A stretch of DNA of 64,000 bases from Virgibacillus salexigens (GTDB lineage Bacteria; Bacillota; Bacilli; Bacillales; Amphibacillaceae), in assembly GCF_014905415.1 (NCBI RefSeq), contig NZ_BNEO01000002.1, positions 620,001-684,000 on the forward strand, in the 5' to 3' direction. Positions 7,974 through 17,445 of this stretch are shown here, one piece after another (positions within the stretch are counted from its first letter, which is position 1; every line of letters starts with the position of its first letter). A program made the translations under genes and the position numbers. Under the pieces are notes generated by a model. It did not search any database. It saw nothing but the letters and a program-made list of their open reading frames with translations, and was not told the origin of the DNA.

Positions 7974-8078
7974 ATGAAGGAATCCAAGAAAAAACCCGCA
8001 AAAACGGAAAGCATTCGCTCAAAATCATTAAAAAAGGGAGATAAAAAACTGGATGGGCCTAATCGTCCATCAACGTAA
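7974..8078 (+). CDS. sspM: Small acid-soluble spore protein M (SspM)
   Basis: A 34-residue minor small acid-soluble spore protein, made in the forespore. The start follows GGGAGG, and the sequence ends KKLDGPNRPST, almost the same as the end of B. subtilis SspM (KKLGGPNRPST, also 34 residues). The N-terminus is lysine-rich (MKESKKKPAKTES). It is located between the yppE group and yppC, as the B. subtilis gene is close to this region. No confident sigma-G promoter was assigned. A rho-independent hairpin begins at the stop codon. The gene is short enough to be missed by standard ORF cut-offs. Confidence 0.9.
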   Translation: MKESKKKPAKTESIRSKSLKKGDKKLDGPNRPST

Positions 8079-8104
8079 AAGGGATATGAGTTTCATATCC
8101 CTTT
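8078..8104. terminator. Hairpin between convergent sspM and yppC
   Basis: Perfect 12-bp stem AAAGGGATATGA/TCATATCCCTTT with a GTT loop. Three T residues end the stem on both strands, so it could end both transcripts, though a long T run is lacking. Confidence 0.6.
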
Positions 8105-8106
8105 CC

Positions 8107-9099
8107 TTATCCTTTGAACACGCGTTTTACATAGTAGTAGGCAAAGATCAGCGAGCGCTTTTTATAGAATTCCTTTCCTATCCAATTACAGCCGTTCCTT
8201 TCTTCTGAGTTCCACCATTTCTTTTTGATACCCCCCCATTTGTACCAGTCCTTTCGAATTTTATCTTGATGTGAGATAACAGGGTATACCATTCTTAAGA
8301 ATGGAGACGCTGGAAATGGGAGGTTTAGAAACCGTTCATAATCATAGCGTGAACCTGTATGTTCACATTGTCTTGCAAAGGCAAATATTTGTTTAAAAGT
8401 GGATGGGGAATATAAAATGGATGCTAATTGTTTTCCAAGTTCAATACGCTTTGTTAAACTCGTGAATTGATGTACAAACGCTCCATAAAGTTGAGCCGAT
8501 TTTGTTGGTAGCAATACTGCATTCATCGTGAGTAAATTCTGTAGAAAATAAGGAGCCTGATGAAAAACACGTTTTTTGAAAAAGGATTGTCTAATTACTG
8601 GCTGCTCGATTACATTTTGTTCATTAATGATTAATGCTATCATTATTCGATTCGTATCAGCAGTCTTCCAAAAGTAATTCCATTCTTTCACCATAAAGGA
8701 AGAAACGTGAAAATAAGGTAATAAATGAAATAATGGTTGATTTAATTGCAAGGAAAGTCGATAGACGAGTAACTGTGGATAAGCATCCGAAAAAATGAGC
8801 CAATTGGCACGTTCATATGTCATGAATAGTCTTTCCCTTTCCTGTTCACCTAGCATCAATTGAAATGGGGGTAAATATAAATCGGTCATATTATACCCTG
8901 CATTTCTTGATACAAGACTTGCTAAGAACGACCATTTAATCTCAGGAAATTGTAAGTAGAATGTAAAATAGGCATCAGTACGTGTAATATTATCTACATT
9001 ATGTGTCTTGGTAAGATTTGTTATATAATGGATGTAGTGTTGCAGAACTTGGTCATCGTACATGGCTACCATCCTAGTTTTAAATTTTTGTTTTAACAT
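8107..9099 (-). CDS. yppC: YppC family protein (DUF2515)
   Basis: An uncharacterised Bacillaceae protein of about 320-330 residues, rich in aromatic and basic residues, with no clear signal peptide or catalytic motif. It is divergent from recU, as in B. subtilis, and shows the family start-region pattern of ITNLTKTHNVDNITRTDAY and the FLASLVSRNAGYNMTDL segment. The true start is uncertain: the ATG at 9099 has no ribosome site, whereas the in-frame ATG at 9063 follows AGGATGG and may be the real one (318 residues). Confidence 0.75.
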   Translation of the reverse strand: MLKQKFKTRMVAMYDDQVLQHYIHYITNLTKTHNVDNITRTDAYFTFYLQFPEIKWSFLASLVSRNAGYNMTDLYLPPFQLMLGEQERERLFMTYERANWLIFSDAYPQLLVYRLSLQLNQPLFHLLPYFHVSSFMVKEWNYFWKTADTNRIMIALIINEQNVIEQPVIRQSFFKKRVFHQAPYFLQNLLTMNAVLLPTKSAQLYGAFVHQFTSLTKRIELGKQLASILYSPSTFKQIFAFARQCEHTGSRYDYERFLNLPFPASPFLRMVYPVISHQDKIRKDWYKWGGIKKKWWNSEERNGCNWIGKEFYKKRSLIFAYYYVKRVFKG

Positions 9100-9184
9100 G
9101 TACGACTTTTGTAATATTTATGCGTTATTTTAAATGGTTTTTCTTTTCTTTTATGATATGGTAATAGGCAAGGAGGATCCAAGG

Positions 9185-9775
9185 ATGAATTACCCAAATG
9201 GAAAGAAAGTAAAGACCAATCAACCAATTAACGCAAAACAAAACACAAATATATTTAGTAATCGGGGAATGACATTAGAAGAAGATATCAATAGTACAAA
9301 TACGTACTATAGACAATCGAATAAAGCAGTTATTCATAAAAAACCGACCCCAGTCCAAATTGTCAAGGTGGATTATCCTAAACGAAGTGCAGCTGTGATT
9401 ACGGAAGCGTATTTCAAACAGGCTTCGACGACAGATTATAATGGAATCTATCGGGGCAAATATATTGACTTTGAAGCAAAAGAAACAAAAAATAAGACAC
9501 TCTTTCCGTTAGCAAATGTTCATGATCATCAGATTGAGCATATGAAAGCTATTGATGCACACGGGGGAATTTGTTTTATCATTATTCGCTTTGCTGCACA
9601 TGACCAAACATTTTTGTTACCAGCGGAGAAACTTTTTTCGTATTGGAACGTCAAATTAAATGGTGGAAAAAAATCGATATCTTTTGACAGCCTGCAAACT
9701 GAAGGATATCCTATCCCTTTTCAATATAGGGCAAGAGTTGATTATTTAGCTATCATCGATAAGCTTTATTTTTAG
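9185..9775 (+). CDS. recU: Holliday junction resolvase RecU
   Basis: Cleaves Holliday junctions in recombination and chromosome segregation and modulates RecA. The start is set at MNYPNGKKV after AAGGAGGAT; an upstream frame adds a hydrophobic leader without a ribosome site. Family marks are [30 protein letters not shown] and the catalytic region [12 protein letters not shown] (D, E and K of the PD-(D/E)XK site). The length of 196 residues is close to the B. subtilis protein. It is followed after 18 bases by ponA, the conserved recU-ponA operon. Confidence 0.97.
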   Translation: MNYPNGKKVKTNQPINAKQNTNIFSNRGMTLEEDINSTNTYYRQSNKAVIHKKPTPVQIVKVDYPKRSAAVITEAYFKQASTTDYNGIYRGKYIDFEAKETKNKTLFPLANVHDHQIEHMKAIDAHGGICFIIIRFAAHDQTFLLPAEKLFSYWNVKLNGGKKSISFDSLQTEGYPIPFQYRARVDYLAIIDKLYF

Positions 9776-9793
9776 AGACGGAGGAATGAAGCG

Positions 9794-12559
9794 ATGGCAG
9801 ACAATAGCCAATCTCGTTCAGCGAGAAGAAAACAGAAAAAAAATAAAAAGAAACCGTTATGGAAGAAGATCGTATTATCTTTATTAATTATTCTTATCGT
9901 AATGGGAATTGGAGCTGGAGCGACCGCAGCCTATTGGATTGCGACAGCACCAGATATTAATGACGCGAAGTTATCAGATCCATTAGCCTCCCAAATTCTG
10001 GACAAAGATGGAGAAGTATTCGCAGTCTTAGGGGAACAAAAACGAACGAAAGTCAATTATGATGAATTGCCACAAGGATTAATTGATGCTGTTACCGCAA
10101 CGGAAGATGCAAGATTCTTCGAACACTCTGGAATCGATCTGCGGCGGATTGGTGCAGCAGTTATTGCTAATATCACTAATGGTTTTGGATCAGAGGGTGC
10201 CAGTACCATTACTCAGCAAGTAGTAGAGAAGTCATTTTTAACACCTGAAAAAAAGATTAGCCTAAAAGTACAAGAGCAATGGCTCGCACTACAATTAGAA
10301 AGAGAGTATTCTAAAGAAGAAATCTTAGAGATGTATTTGAATAAGATTTATTACGGAAGCGGTGCATATGGTGTAGCAAAAGCTGCTGAAACGTATTTTG
10401 GTAAAAAAGATTTAAGTGAATTGTCATTAGCGGAATCAGCTATATTGGCTGGGTTACCACAACGACCAAGTGCATATAACCCATTTGAAAATCCAGAACT
10501 AACAAAAGAAAGAATGAATACTGTGCTAACGCTCATGGTCCGCCATGGAAAGATATCACAGGAGGAAGCGGATAAAGCAAGAGAAGTTGACATCCCTTCC
10601 CTATTACAAAAATCTAGTCCCGATTCCACTCCATATGAAGCATTCTTACAGCAAGTTCAAAAGGAAGTTGAGGAAAAAGTGGATGGCGCGGATATTTATA
10701 CAGATGGATTAACCATTCATACAACCCTTGATACCGATGCACAAGAACATGTTGAATTCTTGCTAAGTAATCAGGAAGATAATCCAATTTCCTATCCAGA
10801 TGACGAAATGCAAGCAGGAATGGCAGTGCTCGATACGAAAAGCGGAGCGATCAGGGCGATCGGTGGAAATAGAGGAAATGATCCAGGAGACTTTAATTAT
10901 GCCCTGCAAACCAAACGACAACCTGGATCTACAATGAAGCCAATAACAGCTTATGGACCGGCTATTGAATATGATAAAATCTCAACCTACCATCAAATTA
11001 ACGATGATAAGCCATATCCAATTCCAGGTACCGATGCTTCTATTCGAAATTGGAACAGACAATATGGTGGATGGATGACTGCCAGACATGCATTGAACCA
11101 ATCATTAAACGTTCCAGCAGTTAAAACGTTAGAAGAAGTCGGCTATGAGAATGCGAAGAAATTCGCTGAAAGCCTAGGAATTAAATTTGCCGATGATAAA
11201 ATGACAATAGGTGACGCAATTGGTGGTACAAGTACAACTGTAAATCCGCTTCAGATGGCTGGGGCTTATCGCGCCTTCGGAAATGAAGGGATTTATAATG
11301 AACCTTACGCCGTGACAAAAGTTGAATTCCCAGATGAACGCACGGTGGAGACAAAGCCAGAATCAGAAGCGGTCATGGCTGATTATACTGCTTATATGAT
11401 GACGGATATGTTAAAATCAGCTATTTCTGAAGGTACCGGTAAACTAGCTGATATTCCAAGCTTACCAGTTGCAGGTAAGACAGGTACAACAAACCTTTCG
11501 GATAAAGAAGGAAGCCCGGATTCGTGGTTTAGTGGATATACAACCAACTACACTATATCGGTTTGGACGGGTTATAATGATAACCAACGCACATTACCAG
11601 ATACAAAAGTACCGCATGCATTGTTTAAAAATACCATGGCAGAACTATCCAAGGATATAGAGACCAAAGATTTTGTCAAACCAGACTCTGTTGTTGAAGC
11701 TAAAGTAGAAAAAGGTTCTAATCCTGCAGCAAAACCAAGTGAATACACCCCATCAGCTTCGATTATTACTGAACTGTTTGTAAAAGGTACAGAGCCTAAA
11801 GAAACATCTGAGAAGTTTGATCAATTAGATCCAGTCAGTGGCTTAGAAGCAAGCTTTAATGAAGACAGCAATACCATTGATGTAAATTGGAAATATGATT
11901 CAGATGCGGATGTTTCATTTGAAGTTAGCATGAAGGTAAATGATGGTGAAATGCAAACACTGTCTACTACAGAGGAAAACGAAATGGAAATTACTGAAGT
12001 AGAACCAGGAGCTAATTACACCATCCAAGTAGTTGCAGTTAATAATGAAGACGAATCATCACGAAGTGAACCGAAGACCGCAACTGTTAAATCTGGTACA
12101 GAAGAGGAAGATGAAAACGAGGAAGGCAATATTCCTCCAGTTGAAGGGCTATCCGCCCAATACAATGAAGGTAATTCAATTATTGATGTAAATTGGAATT
12201 ACAATGGTCCCCCTGCTTCCTTTGAAGTCTCGGTCAATGGGCAGACACAAACGGTAGATTCCAATGGTCTTGAAATCAGTGGCGCTACACCTGGGCAAAG
12301 CTATACAATTACTGTAACACCAGTTGGAAAAAATGGTAATAATGATGGTGTCAGAGGTCAAAGTCAAAACACCAGCGTTACGGTGCCAAATGAAGAAAAT
12401 CCTGATGAGGGCGGCGGTGGCGATCAAAGCCCTCCACCAGATGAAAACAATCCAGAGGAGCCGCCAGCTGATGATGGTGAGCAAGAGCAAGAACAAGAAT
12501 CTCCTGGAGAAGGAGAAAATCCAGACAGTCGACCCGGTCAAGGTCAAGAAAACCAATAA
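9794..12559 (+). CDS. ponA: Class A penicillin-binding protein PBP1 (bifunctional peptidoglycan synthase)
   Basis: Polymerises and cross-links peptidoglycan at the outer face of the membrane. A basic cytosolic tail (1-25) and one membrane helix (about 26-48) lead to a glycosyltransferase domain with TEDARFFEH (E104) and STITQQVVEK, then a transpeptidase domain with S379-T-M-K382, S437-L-N and K562-T-G. Two fibronectin type III-like repeats follow (about 675-770 and 780-865), each with a NxIDVNW strand, and the last 55 residues are an acidic, proline/glutamine-rich tail. GGAGG precedes the ATG. GpsB in this window is the known partner of PBP1. Confidence 0.97.
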   Translation: MADNSQSRSARRKQKKNKKKPLWKKIVLSLLIILIVMGIGAGATAAYWIATAPDINDAKLSDPLASQILDKDGEVFAVLGEQKRTKVNYDELPQGLIDAVTATEDARFFEHSGIDLRRIGAAVIANITNGFGSEGASTITQQVVEKSFLTPEKKISLKVQEQWLALQLEREYSKEEILEMYLNKIYYGSGAYGVAKAAETYFGKKDLSELSLAESAILAGLPQRPSAYNPFENPELTKERMNTVLTLMVRHGKISQEEADKAREVDIPSLLQKSSPDSTPYEAFLQQVQKEVEEKVDGADIYTDGLTIHTTLDTDAQEHVEFLLSNQEDNPISYPDDEMQAGMAVLDTKSGAIRAIGGNRGNDPGDFNYALQTKRQPGSTMKPITAYGPAIEYDKISTYHQINDDKPYPIPGTDASIRNWNRQYGGWMTARHALNQSLNVPAVKTLEEVGYENAKKFAESLGIKFADDKMTIGDAIGGTSTTVNPLQMAGAYRAFGNEGIYNEPYAVTKVEFPDERTVETKPESEAVMADYTAYMMTDMLKSAISEGTGKLADIPSLPVAGKTGTTNLSDKEGSPDSWFSGYTTNYTISVWTGYNDNQRTLPDTKVPHALFKNTMAELSKDIETKDFVKPDSVVEAKVEKGSNPAAKPSEYTPSASIITELFVKGTEPKETSEKFDQLDPVSGLEASFNEDSNTIDVNWKYDSDADVSFEVSMKVNDGEMQTLSTTEENEMEITEVEPGANYTIQVVAVNNEDESSRSEPKTATVKSGTEEEDENEEGNIPPVEGLSAQYNEGNSIIDVNWNYNGPPASFEVSVNGQTQTVDSNGLEISGATPGQSYTITVTPVGKNGNNDGVRGQSQNTSVTVPNEENPDEGGGGDQSPPPDENNPEEPPADDGEQEQEQESPGEGENPDSRPGQGQENQ

Positions 12560-12582
12560 AATTATGATGGCCAATACTAATA

Positions 12583-12618
12583 AAAAGAGGTAAATGCTAA
12601 TTCGCATTTACCTCTTTT
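12583..12618. terminator. Bidirectional terminator shared by convergent ponA and nth
   Basis: Perfect 15-bp stem AAAAGAGGTAAATGC/GCATTTACCTCTTTT with a 6-base loop. The nth stop codon (12597-12599) lies at the loop, so one stem arm is coding sequence of nth. Confidence 0.85.
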
Positions 12619-13262
12619 CGTTTTCGCATCCGTTTTTGTCCTTCTCTGCAAATTTCTAAAAGAGGACATTCTGGACAATTTGGATTTCTTGATTTACAGT
12701 GATAGCGTCCAAAGAAAATCATACGATGATGGGTTACACTCCATTCATCCCTTGGAACTTTACGCATTAATGTTTCTTCTACTTCCGTTACAGAATCTTT
12801 CCATTTACAAATTCCTAATCGCTTAGATACCCGTTCTACATGAGTATCTACAGCGATTGCTGGTTCATCAAAAGCTACAGAGGCTACAACATTGGCAGTT
12901 TTTCTCCCTACACCAGCCAATTTGACCAGCTCCGCTTTTGTTTGAGGGACAATCCCACCATATTCTTCTAACAACATGGTACAAAGTTTCCGGATATTTT
13001 TTGCTTTGTTACGATAAAGCCCAATTGATCTAATATCTTGCTGTAATTCTTCAAGGGTTACAGCTAAGTAATCCTCAGGTGTTTTATATTTTTTAAATAG
13101 TTCTTTTGTTACTTTATTTACGAGTGTATCCGTACATTGTGCAGACAGTAATACAGCAATTACGAGTTCAAATGGATTCTTATGTTCTAATTCACATTGT
13201 GCATCTGGGAACATCTTTTTCATTTCATCTAAACAAAATCTAATTTCCTTTTTTGTCAGCAT
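12597..13262 (-). CDS. nth: Endonuclease III
   Basis: A base-excision repair DNA glycosylase/AP lyase for oxidised pyrimidines. The helix-hairpin-helix LAGVGRKTANVV contains the catalytic lysine, and AIAVDTHVERVSKRLG holds the conserved aspartate. The C-terminus carries the [4Fe-4S] ligands as C-x6-C-x2-C-x5-C (CKSRNPNCPECPLLEIC). Length 221 residues is normal. It follows dnaD after four bases, the order asnS-dnaD-nth seen in Bacillus, and its end overlaps the ponA terminator. Confidence 0.97.
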   Translation of the reverse strand: MLTKKEIRFCLDEMKKMFPDAQCELEHKNPFELVIAVLLSAQCTDTLVNKVTKELFKKYKTPEDYLAVTLEELQQDIRSIGLYRNKAKNIRKLCTMLLEEYGGIVPQTKAELVKLAGVGRKTANVVASVAFDEPAIAVDTHVERVSKRLGICKWKDSVTEVEETLMRKVPRDEWSVTHHRMIFFGRYHCKSRNPNCPECPLLEICREGQKRMRKRKEVNAN

Positions 13263-13266
13263 ACTA

Positions 13267-13965
13267 CTATTCTTCCCCTTCTAACCAATTATAATAGAAT
13301 GAGGTATCCCTCTTTTTGCTTGTTTCTTGTGTACTTGATTGTCTTGAATGGAATTGCTTACTTGAATTTCTTGCTTGCTCCACCGTATGAATCCCTTTTT
13401 TCTTCCACTCTCTCAGTATTCGGTCAATGTACTTAAAATTGAGTTTTCCCATTAATACAGATTCTCTTAGCCCCGCTTTGATTAATGCTGGAGAGATATG
13501 ATCCTGATCAAGCCAGGCATTAATTGTTTCAATTTCAAATGGAGAAAGCGGTCTACCAAACTCTTGTTCAAATAATATAAAAATGGTCCCATCAGTAGGA
13601 GCTTCTTCATGCTCAACCGCATGATCGTTTTCTTCGTCTTGGAATAATTTTTCCCAAAGTGGATTTAAACAATATGCCTCTGTTAATTTTTCGCCTTGCA
13701 TTTCTTGCTGTTTAATTGTAAGCATTCCTTTTTGGATTAAACCTCGTAGTAAATTTGCACATTCTTTTTCATTCATTGTTACATGGGCGGCTAACTGGTC
13801 AGGGGTTGGAAAGTCAACTTTATCTTGTATAAAGCGTTGCAATTGTAATAGAAGCATCACTTCTTTCTCATCAAGATCTAGTGATGTATATGATGTAAGT
13901 AACCTTGAAGGAATCGATAATTGATTCAATAATACGTCCTGAATATATACTTGTTGCTTTAACAT
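13267..13965 (-). CDS. dnaD: Primosomal protein DnaD
   Basis: Acts at initiation and restart of DNA replication by remodelling DNA and helping load helicase through DnaB/DnaI. The N-terminal winged helix (about 20-100) has QRFIQDKVDFPTPDQLAAHV, followed by an acidic linker and the C-terminal DnaD/DnaB-type helical domain (about 125-200, EFGRPLSPFEIETINAWLDQ, ending in the YxxxIL-type YIDRILREWKKKGI). A GAGGTG site precedes ATG. The next gene nth starts immediately after it. Confidence 0.95.
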   Translation of the reverse strand: MLKQQVYIQDVLLNQLSIPSRLLTSYTSLDLDEKEVMLLLQLQRFIQDKVDFPTPDQLAAHVTMNEKECANLLRGLIQKGMLTIKQQEMQGEKLTEAYCLNPLWEKLFQDEENDHAVEHEEAPTDGTIFILFEQEFGRPLSPFEIETINAWLDQDHISPALIKAGLRESVLMGKLNFKYIDRILREWKKKGIHTVEQARNSSKQFHSRQSSTQETSKKRDTSFYYNWLEGEE

Positions 13966-14001
13966 GATTAAGCACCTCTTTTAATGTATCAAACGTAATG
14001 A

Positions 14002-14035
14002 TAAAATCCCTTGCTTATTTTGGCAAGGGATTTTA
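14002..14035 (-). terminator. Terminator of asnS
   Basis: A 13-bp perfect stem TAAAATCCCTTGC/GCAAGGGATTTTA with an 8-base loop lies just after the asnS stop and before dnaD, so dnaD-nth must be read through or have another start signal. Confidence 0.8.
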
Positions 14036-14044
14036 TACAAAGAC

Positions 14045-15337
14045 TTAAGGATATAGCCGATTAAGCAAGCGAGGAAACGGAATCGTTTCACGTACATGTT
14101 CCACTCCAGAGATCCAGGCAACTGTTCTTTCCAATCCAAGTCCGAATCCTGAATGAGGTACACTACCGTATTGTCTTAATTCTAAATACCATTGATATGC
14201 ATCTCCAGTTAATCCATGCTGCTGATACCGTTCCTGCATTAGTTCTAAATCATCAATCCGCTGAGAACCTCCAATAATTTCTCCATAACCTTCCGGAGCA
14301 ATTAAATCAGCACATAATACAACATCTGAGCGGTCAGGATCAGGTTTCATATAGAAAGCCTTGATCTCAGCAGGATAATTCGTAATGAAAACAGGCTTAT
14401 CAAAACTTTCAGCTATCGCTGTTTCGTGAGGTGCACCAAAGTCTTCTCCCCATTCAATATCCGTAAATCCCTTTTCTTTCAATAATTCGATTGCAGCATC
14501 ATAAGATATTCTCGGAAACGGTGCGTTAACTTTTTCCAATTTGGAAATATCTCTGTCTAAGGTGTTTAGCTCCAACTTGCAATTTTCTAGCACACTTTGC
14601 ACGATAAAGCTAACATAGTTTTCTTGAATTTCGAGACTTTCGTCATGATCGACAAATGCCATCTCTGGTTCAATCATCCAAAATTCAATTAAATGCCTGC
14701 GTGTTTTGGATTTTTCTGCCCGAAATGTTGGCCCAAAAGAAAATACCTTACCAAAAGCCATTGCAGCAGCTTCCATATACAACTGTCCACTTTGTGATAA
14801 ATAAGCTTCTTCATCAAAGTATTTGGTATGGAATAATTCCGTCGTTCCTTCTGCTGAGGAACCCGTTAATATTGGCGGATCAATCTTAACATAGTCATTG
14901 TCATTAAAAAATTGATACGTAGCACGAATAATCTCGTTACGAATCTTCATTACGGCATGTTGTTTTTTGGAGCGTAACCATAAGTGACGATGATCCATTA
15001 GAAATTCGGTTCCATGCTCCTTTGGTGTAATTGGATAATCCGTTGATTCATGAATCAGTTCAATATTCGTAACTTGCATTTCATATCCAAAGGGTGAACG
15101 AGTATCTTCAACAATCTTCCCCGTTATATAAACAGACGATTCTTGCGTTAAATTTTTTGCTAATTGAAATGTTTCTTCGCTTACATCGTTTTTCACAACA
15201 ACGCCTTGAATAAATCCAGTTCCATCGCGTAATTGTAAAAACGCAATTTTTCCACTAGAGCGTTTATTGGCAAGCCATGCTCCGATTGTAACTGATTGTT
15301 CGTTGTATATTGGTGCCTGTGAAATAGTTGTTTTCAA
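14045..15337 (-). CDS. asnS: Asparaginyl-tRNA synthetase
   Basis: Class IIb synthetase charging tRNA-Asn. An N-terminal OB-fold anticodon-binding domain ([27 protein letters not shown]) leads to the catalytic core with motif 2 ([22 protein letters not shown]) and motif 3 ([17 protein letters not shown]). Length 430 residues is standard. The start is TTG, placed by GGGAGG nine bases upstream. It follows aspB by 22 bases. No T-box leader is present, as expected for an internal operon gene. Confidence 0.97.
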   Translation of the reverse strand: MKTTISQAPIYNEQSVTIGAWLANKRSSGKIAFLQLRDGTGFIQGVVVKNDVSEETFQLAKNLTQESSVYITGKIVEDTRSPFGYEMQVTNIELIHESTDYPITPKEHGTEFLMDHRHLWLRSKKQHAVMKIRNEIIRATYQFFNDNDYVKIDPPILTGSSAEGTTELFHTKYFDEEAYLSQSGQLYMEAAAMAFGKVFSFGPTFRAEKSKTRRHLIEFWMIEPEMAFVDHDESLEIQENYVSFIVQSVLENCKLELNTLDRDISKLEKVNAPFPRISYDAAIELLKEKGFTDIEWGEDFGAPHETAIAESFDKPVFITNYPAEIKAFYMKPDPDRSDVVLCADLIAPEGYGEIIGGSQRIDDLELMQERYQQHGLTGDAYQWYLELRQYGSVPHSGFGLGLERTVAWISGVEHVRETIPFPRLLNRLYP

Positions 15338-15359
15338 AAAAATAACCTCCCAAAAAAGC

Positions 15360-16544
15360 CTAAGATTGATGCCTTATAATAAATTGCTTGATACGTTGAG
15401 CAGCTTCTTTTAATGCCTCAGTAGAAGTTGCATAGGATAGTCGTACATTATTTGGTGAGCCAAAACCAGATCCAGGAACAAGCGCAACCTTCTCCTCTTC
15501 CAACAATGCACGGACCCAATCATCTACAGTTGTAAATCCATTACTTTTTGCAGCTTCTTCTACATTAGGGAATAGATAGAAAGCGCCTTTTGGTTTCACG
15601 CAAGTAACGCCTGGTATATCAATTAATAAATTATAAAGCATGTCTAAACGCTCTGCAAATACTTGCTTCATTTTTTCAACTGGCTCGTCGTTCATCGAGT
15701 ATGCAGCTAAAGCGGCATACTGCGCGATAGACGTAGGATTTGAAGTTGAATGAGAAGCTAAGCTGGTCATCGCTTTAATAATCTCTGAAGGCCCAGCAGC
15801 ATAACCAATTCGCCATCCGGTCATCGAATGGGATTTTGATACACCGTTGATGACCACCGTTTGTGCTTTTAATTCATCGGATAGTTCTGCAATGGATACA
15901 TGATTATCGTCTGAATAAATTAACTTTTCATAGATCTCGTCGGAAACAATAAGAACATTATGCTTTAGACAAACTTCCCCTAATTGTTTCAATTCTTCCC
16001 TACTATACATCATTCCTGTAGGGTTACTAGGGGAATTAATGATAATGGCTTTTGTTTTTTCTGTTATTGCTTCTTCAAGCTCTTTCGGGGTCAATTTAAA
16101 TTCGTTCTCTTCTTTTGCTTCAATAAACACGGGCTTACCTCCGGCTAGCTTCACTTGCTCCGGATAACTTACCCAATATGGTGCAGGAACAATTACTTCA
16201 TCGCCATCATTTAATAGTACTTGAAATAGTGTATATAAAGCGTGTTTTGCTCCTGTAGTAACAATTATTTGATCCGTGGTATACGTAAGCTGATTATCCG
16301 ATTTAAATTTATTAACAATTGCTTTCTTTAATTCTACAATCCCGCCAGATGGAGTGTATTTAGTCATACCTTCTTTCATTGCCTTTTCAGCAGATTCCAG
16401 AATAAATGATGGAGTATTGAAATCTGGTTCACCGGCACCTAAAGCAATGACGTCATACCCTTGTTGCTTGAGTTCTTTTGCCTTTGCTGTGATTGCTAAT
16501 GTTGATGATGGAGTTAATGTTTTTACTCTGTTTGCTAATTTCAC
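15360..16544 (-). CDS. aspB: Aspartate aminotransferase (class I, AspB)
   Basis: A PLP enzyme interconverting aspartate/2-oxoglutarate and oxaloacetate/glutamate. It starts with GTG as [13 protein letters not shown], the family N-terminus; a second GTG three codons earlier is poorly spaced from AAAGGTGAT. Visible motifs are [10 protein letters not shown], the SNPTG-type [15 protein letters not shown] and the PLP lysine in [19 protein letters not shown]. Length 394 residues. It sits between ypmB and asnS, and an aspartate/asparagine theme links the neighbours. Confidence 0.96.
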   Translation of the reverse strand: MKLANRVKTLTPSSTLAITAKAKELKQQGYDVIALGAGEPDFNTPSFILESAEKAMKEGMTKYTPSGGIVELKKAIVNKFKSDNQLTYTTDQIIVTTGAKHALYTLFQVLLNDGDEVIVPAPYWVSYPEQVKLAGGKPVFIEAKEENEFKLTPKELEEAITEKTKAIIINSPSNPTGMMYSREELKQLGEVCLKHNVLIVSDEIYEKLIYSDDNHVSIAELSDELKAQTVVINGVSKSHSMTGWRIGYAAGPSEIIKAMTSLASHSTSNPTSIAQYAALAAYSMNDEPVEKMKQVFAERLDMLYNLLIDIPGVTCVKPKGAFYLFPNVEEAAKSNGFTTVDDWVRALLEEEKVALVPGSGFGSPNNVRLSYATSTEALKEAAQRIKQFIIRHQS

Positions 16545-16557
16545 TATGATCACCTTT

Positions 16558-17088
16558 CTAATTAAACATACTTTTTAATCGATATTGTTCATAACGGGAA
16601 CCATCATAGATCGATACATAATCAAGAACGTAACGATTGGAAGCGTCAATATATGTAAGTTCCCATAATTTATTATCTTCTACAAGTGCAGGTGTTACTT
16701 TAACTAGTTCACAATCACTGCACTGTTGTTCCCATTCATTAATAATAGCATCCTTACTAATGATTTCCGATTGATTAACGGTTGTGAGATTCTTCTCTTT
16801 TCCTTCTAATGGATAGAAGATAATTTTATCTTGTTGATCATCTGTCCCAAACACCACATGATATGCTTCATCGCCATGAAATGTCTCCACTTTGGATATG
16901 TCATTTAAGGTATTTGCTTTTAACAGCTGTTGTTTGGTTTCTTCATACCCAGCTGTTTTACTATCTTTTAGATCAATGTATAAATAAATCATATAAATAA
17001 AACAGGAAATAAGGAAAATTATTATAATTAGTAAGCTCCAAGTTAACCATTTAGGTCCGGTATATAGTGAAGATGGCCTGATCTTCAT
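16558..17088 (-). CDS. ypmB: Membrane-anchored YpmB (DUF5590/PepSY-like)
   Basis: A single-span membrane protein with a short cytosolic N-terminus, a membrane helix (LTWSLLIIIIFLISCFIYMI) and an extracytoplasmic PepSY-like region, as in B. subtilis YpmB. Function is unknown. The ATG at 17088 is chosen because it follows a GGATGA site; an in-frame ATG nine bases earlier is possible. Its first codons overlap the end of ypmA by about 38 bases in another frame, indicating coupling. aspB follows after 13 bases. Confidence 0.85.
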   Translation of the reverse strand: MKIRPSSLYTGPKWLTWSLLIIIIFLISCFIYMIYLYIDLKDSKTAGYEETKQQLLKANTLNDISKVETFHGDEAYHVVFGTDDQQDKIIFYPLEGKEKNLTTVNQSEIISKDAIINEWEQQCSDCELVKVTPALVEDNKLWELTYIDASNRYVLDYVSIYDGSRYEQYRLKSMFN

Positions 17089-17221
17089 GGTTATCATCCA
17101 ATGCTAATCCGAACATTAAATCCTGTTCTTTTAATGTTCTATTTAATGTATCAACAATTTTATATATTTCTGATGAATAGCGGAGCTTTACGGTTGATAA
17201 AATCTCAACATTATTATCCAT
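17051..17221 (-). CDS. ypmA: YpmA family small protein
   Basis: A 56-residue protein found by eye. It starts MDNNVEILSTVKL after GGAGGGG, contains IYKIVDTLNRTLKEQDLMFGLALD and ends FTIYRT, the pattern and length of Bacillus YpmA (DUF4264). Function is unknown. It is the first gene of the ypmA-ypmB-aspB-asnS group and overlaps the start of ypmB. Too short for usual ORF cut-offs and therefore easily missed. Confidence 0.85.
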   Translation of the reverse strand: MDNNVEILSTVKLRYSSEIYKIVDTLNRTLKEQDLMFGLALDDNHEDQAIFTIYRT

Positions 17222-17331
17222 CTTTTCCCCTCCAGTAAAAATACTTCTTGTTTTATCAAATTTTGTTAGACATACAAATGCGAAACATGCGAAAGCTACA
17301 TATATGCTGTTGTAAATAAAACCATAATCTT

Positions 17332-17340
17332 AGTATAACA
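17332..17340 (-). promoter_or_regulatory. Candidate extended -10 promoter for ypmA-ypmB-aspB-asnS
   Basis: The minus strand has TGTTATACT, an extended -10, about 110 bases before ypmA. No good -35 hexamer is seen. The leader contains a tandem TTTCGCATG/TTTCGCATT repeat of unknown meaning. Confidence 0.4.
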
Positions 17341-17412
17341 AGGTTAAGCGAAAAATTGTTTTGTTTTTATTTATTTCGGCAAATTTTTCTTACCCCATTC
17401 CACTTTCTTTTA

Positions 17413-17445
17413 GCTGATACTCTAAAAAAGAGTATCAGCCTTTTT
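17413..17445. terminator. Hairpin after dinG
   Basis: Perfect 11-bp stem GCTGATACTCT/AGAGTATCAGC with a 5-base loop. The T run follows on the plus strand, whereas dinG reads on the minus strand, so it is a weak terminator for dinG or a barrier to antisense transcription. Confidence 0.55.

Noticed and set aside
12176-12607. Open frames on both strands at the end of ponA
   Set aside because: Shadows of the repetitive acidic tail of PBP1; no ribosome site and low-complexity translation.
15338-15359. Possible T-box leader for asnS
   Set aside because: Only 22 bases separate aspB and asnS and no T-box consensus is present.
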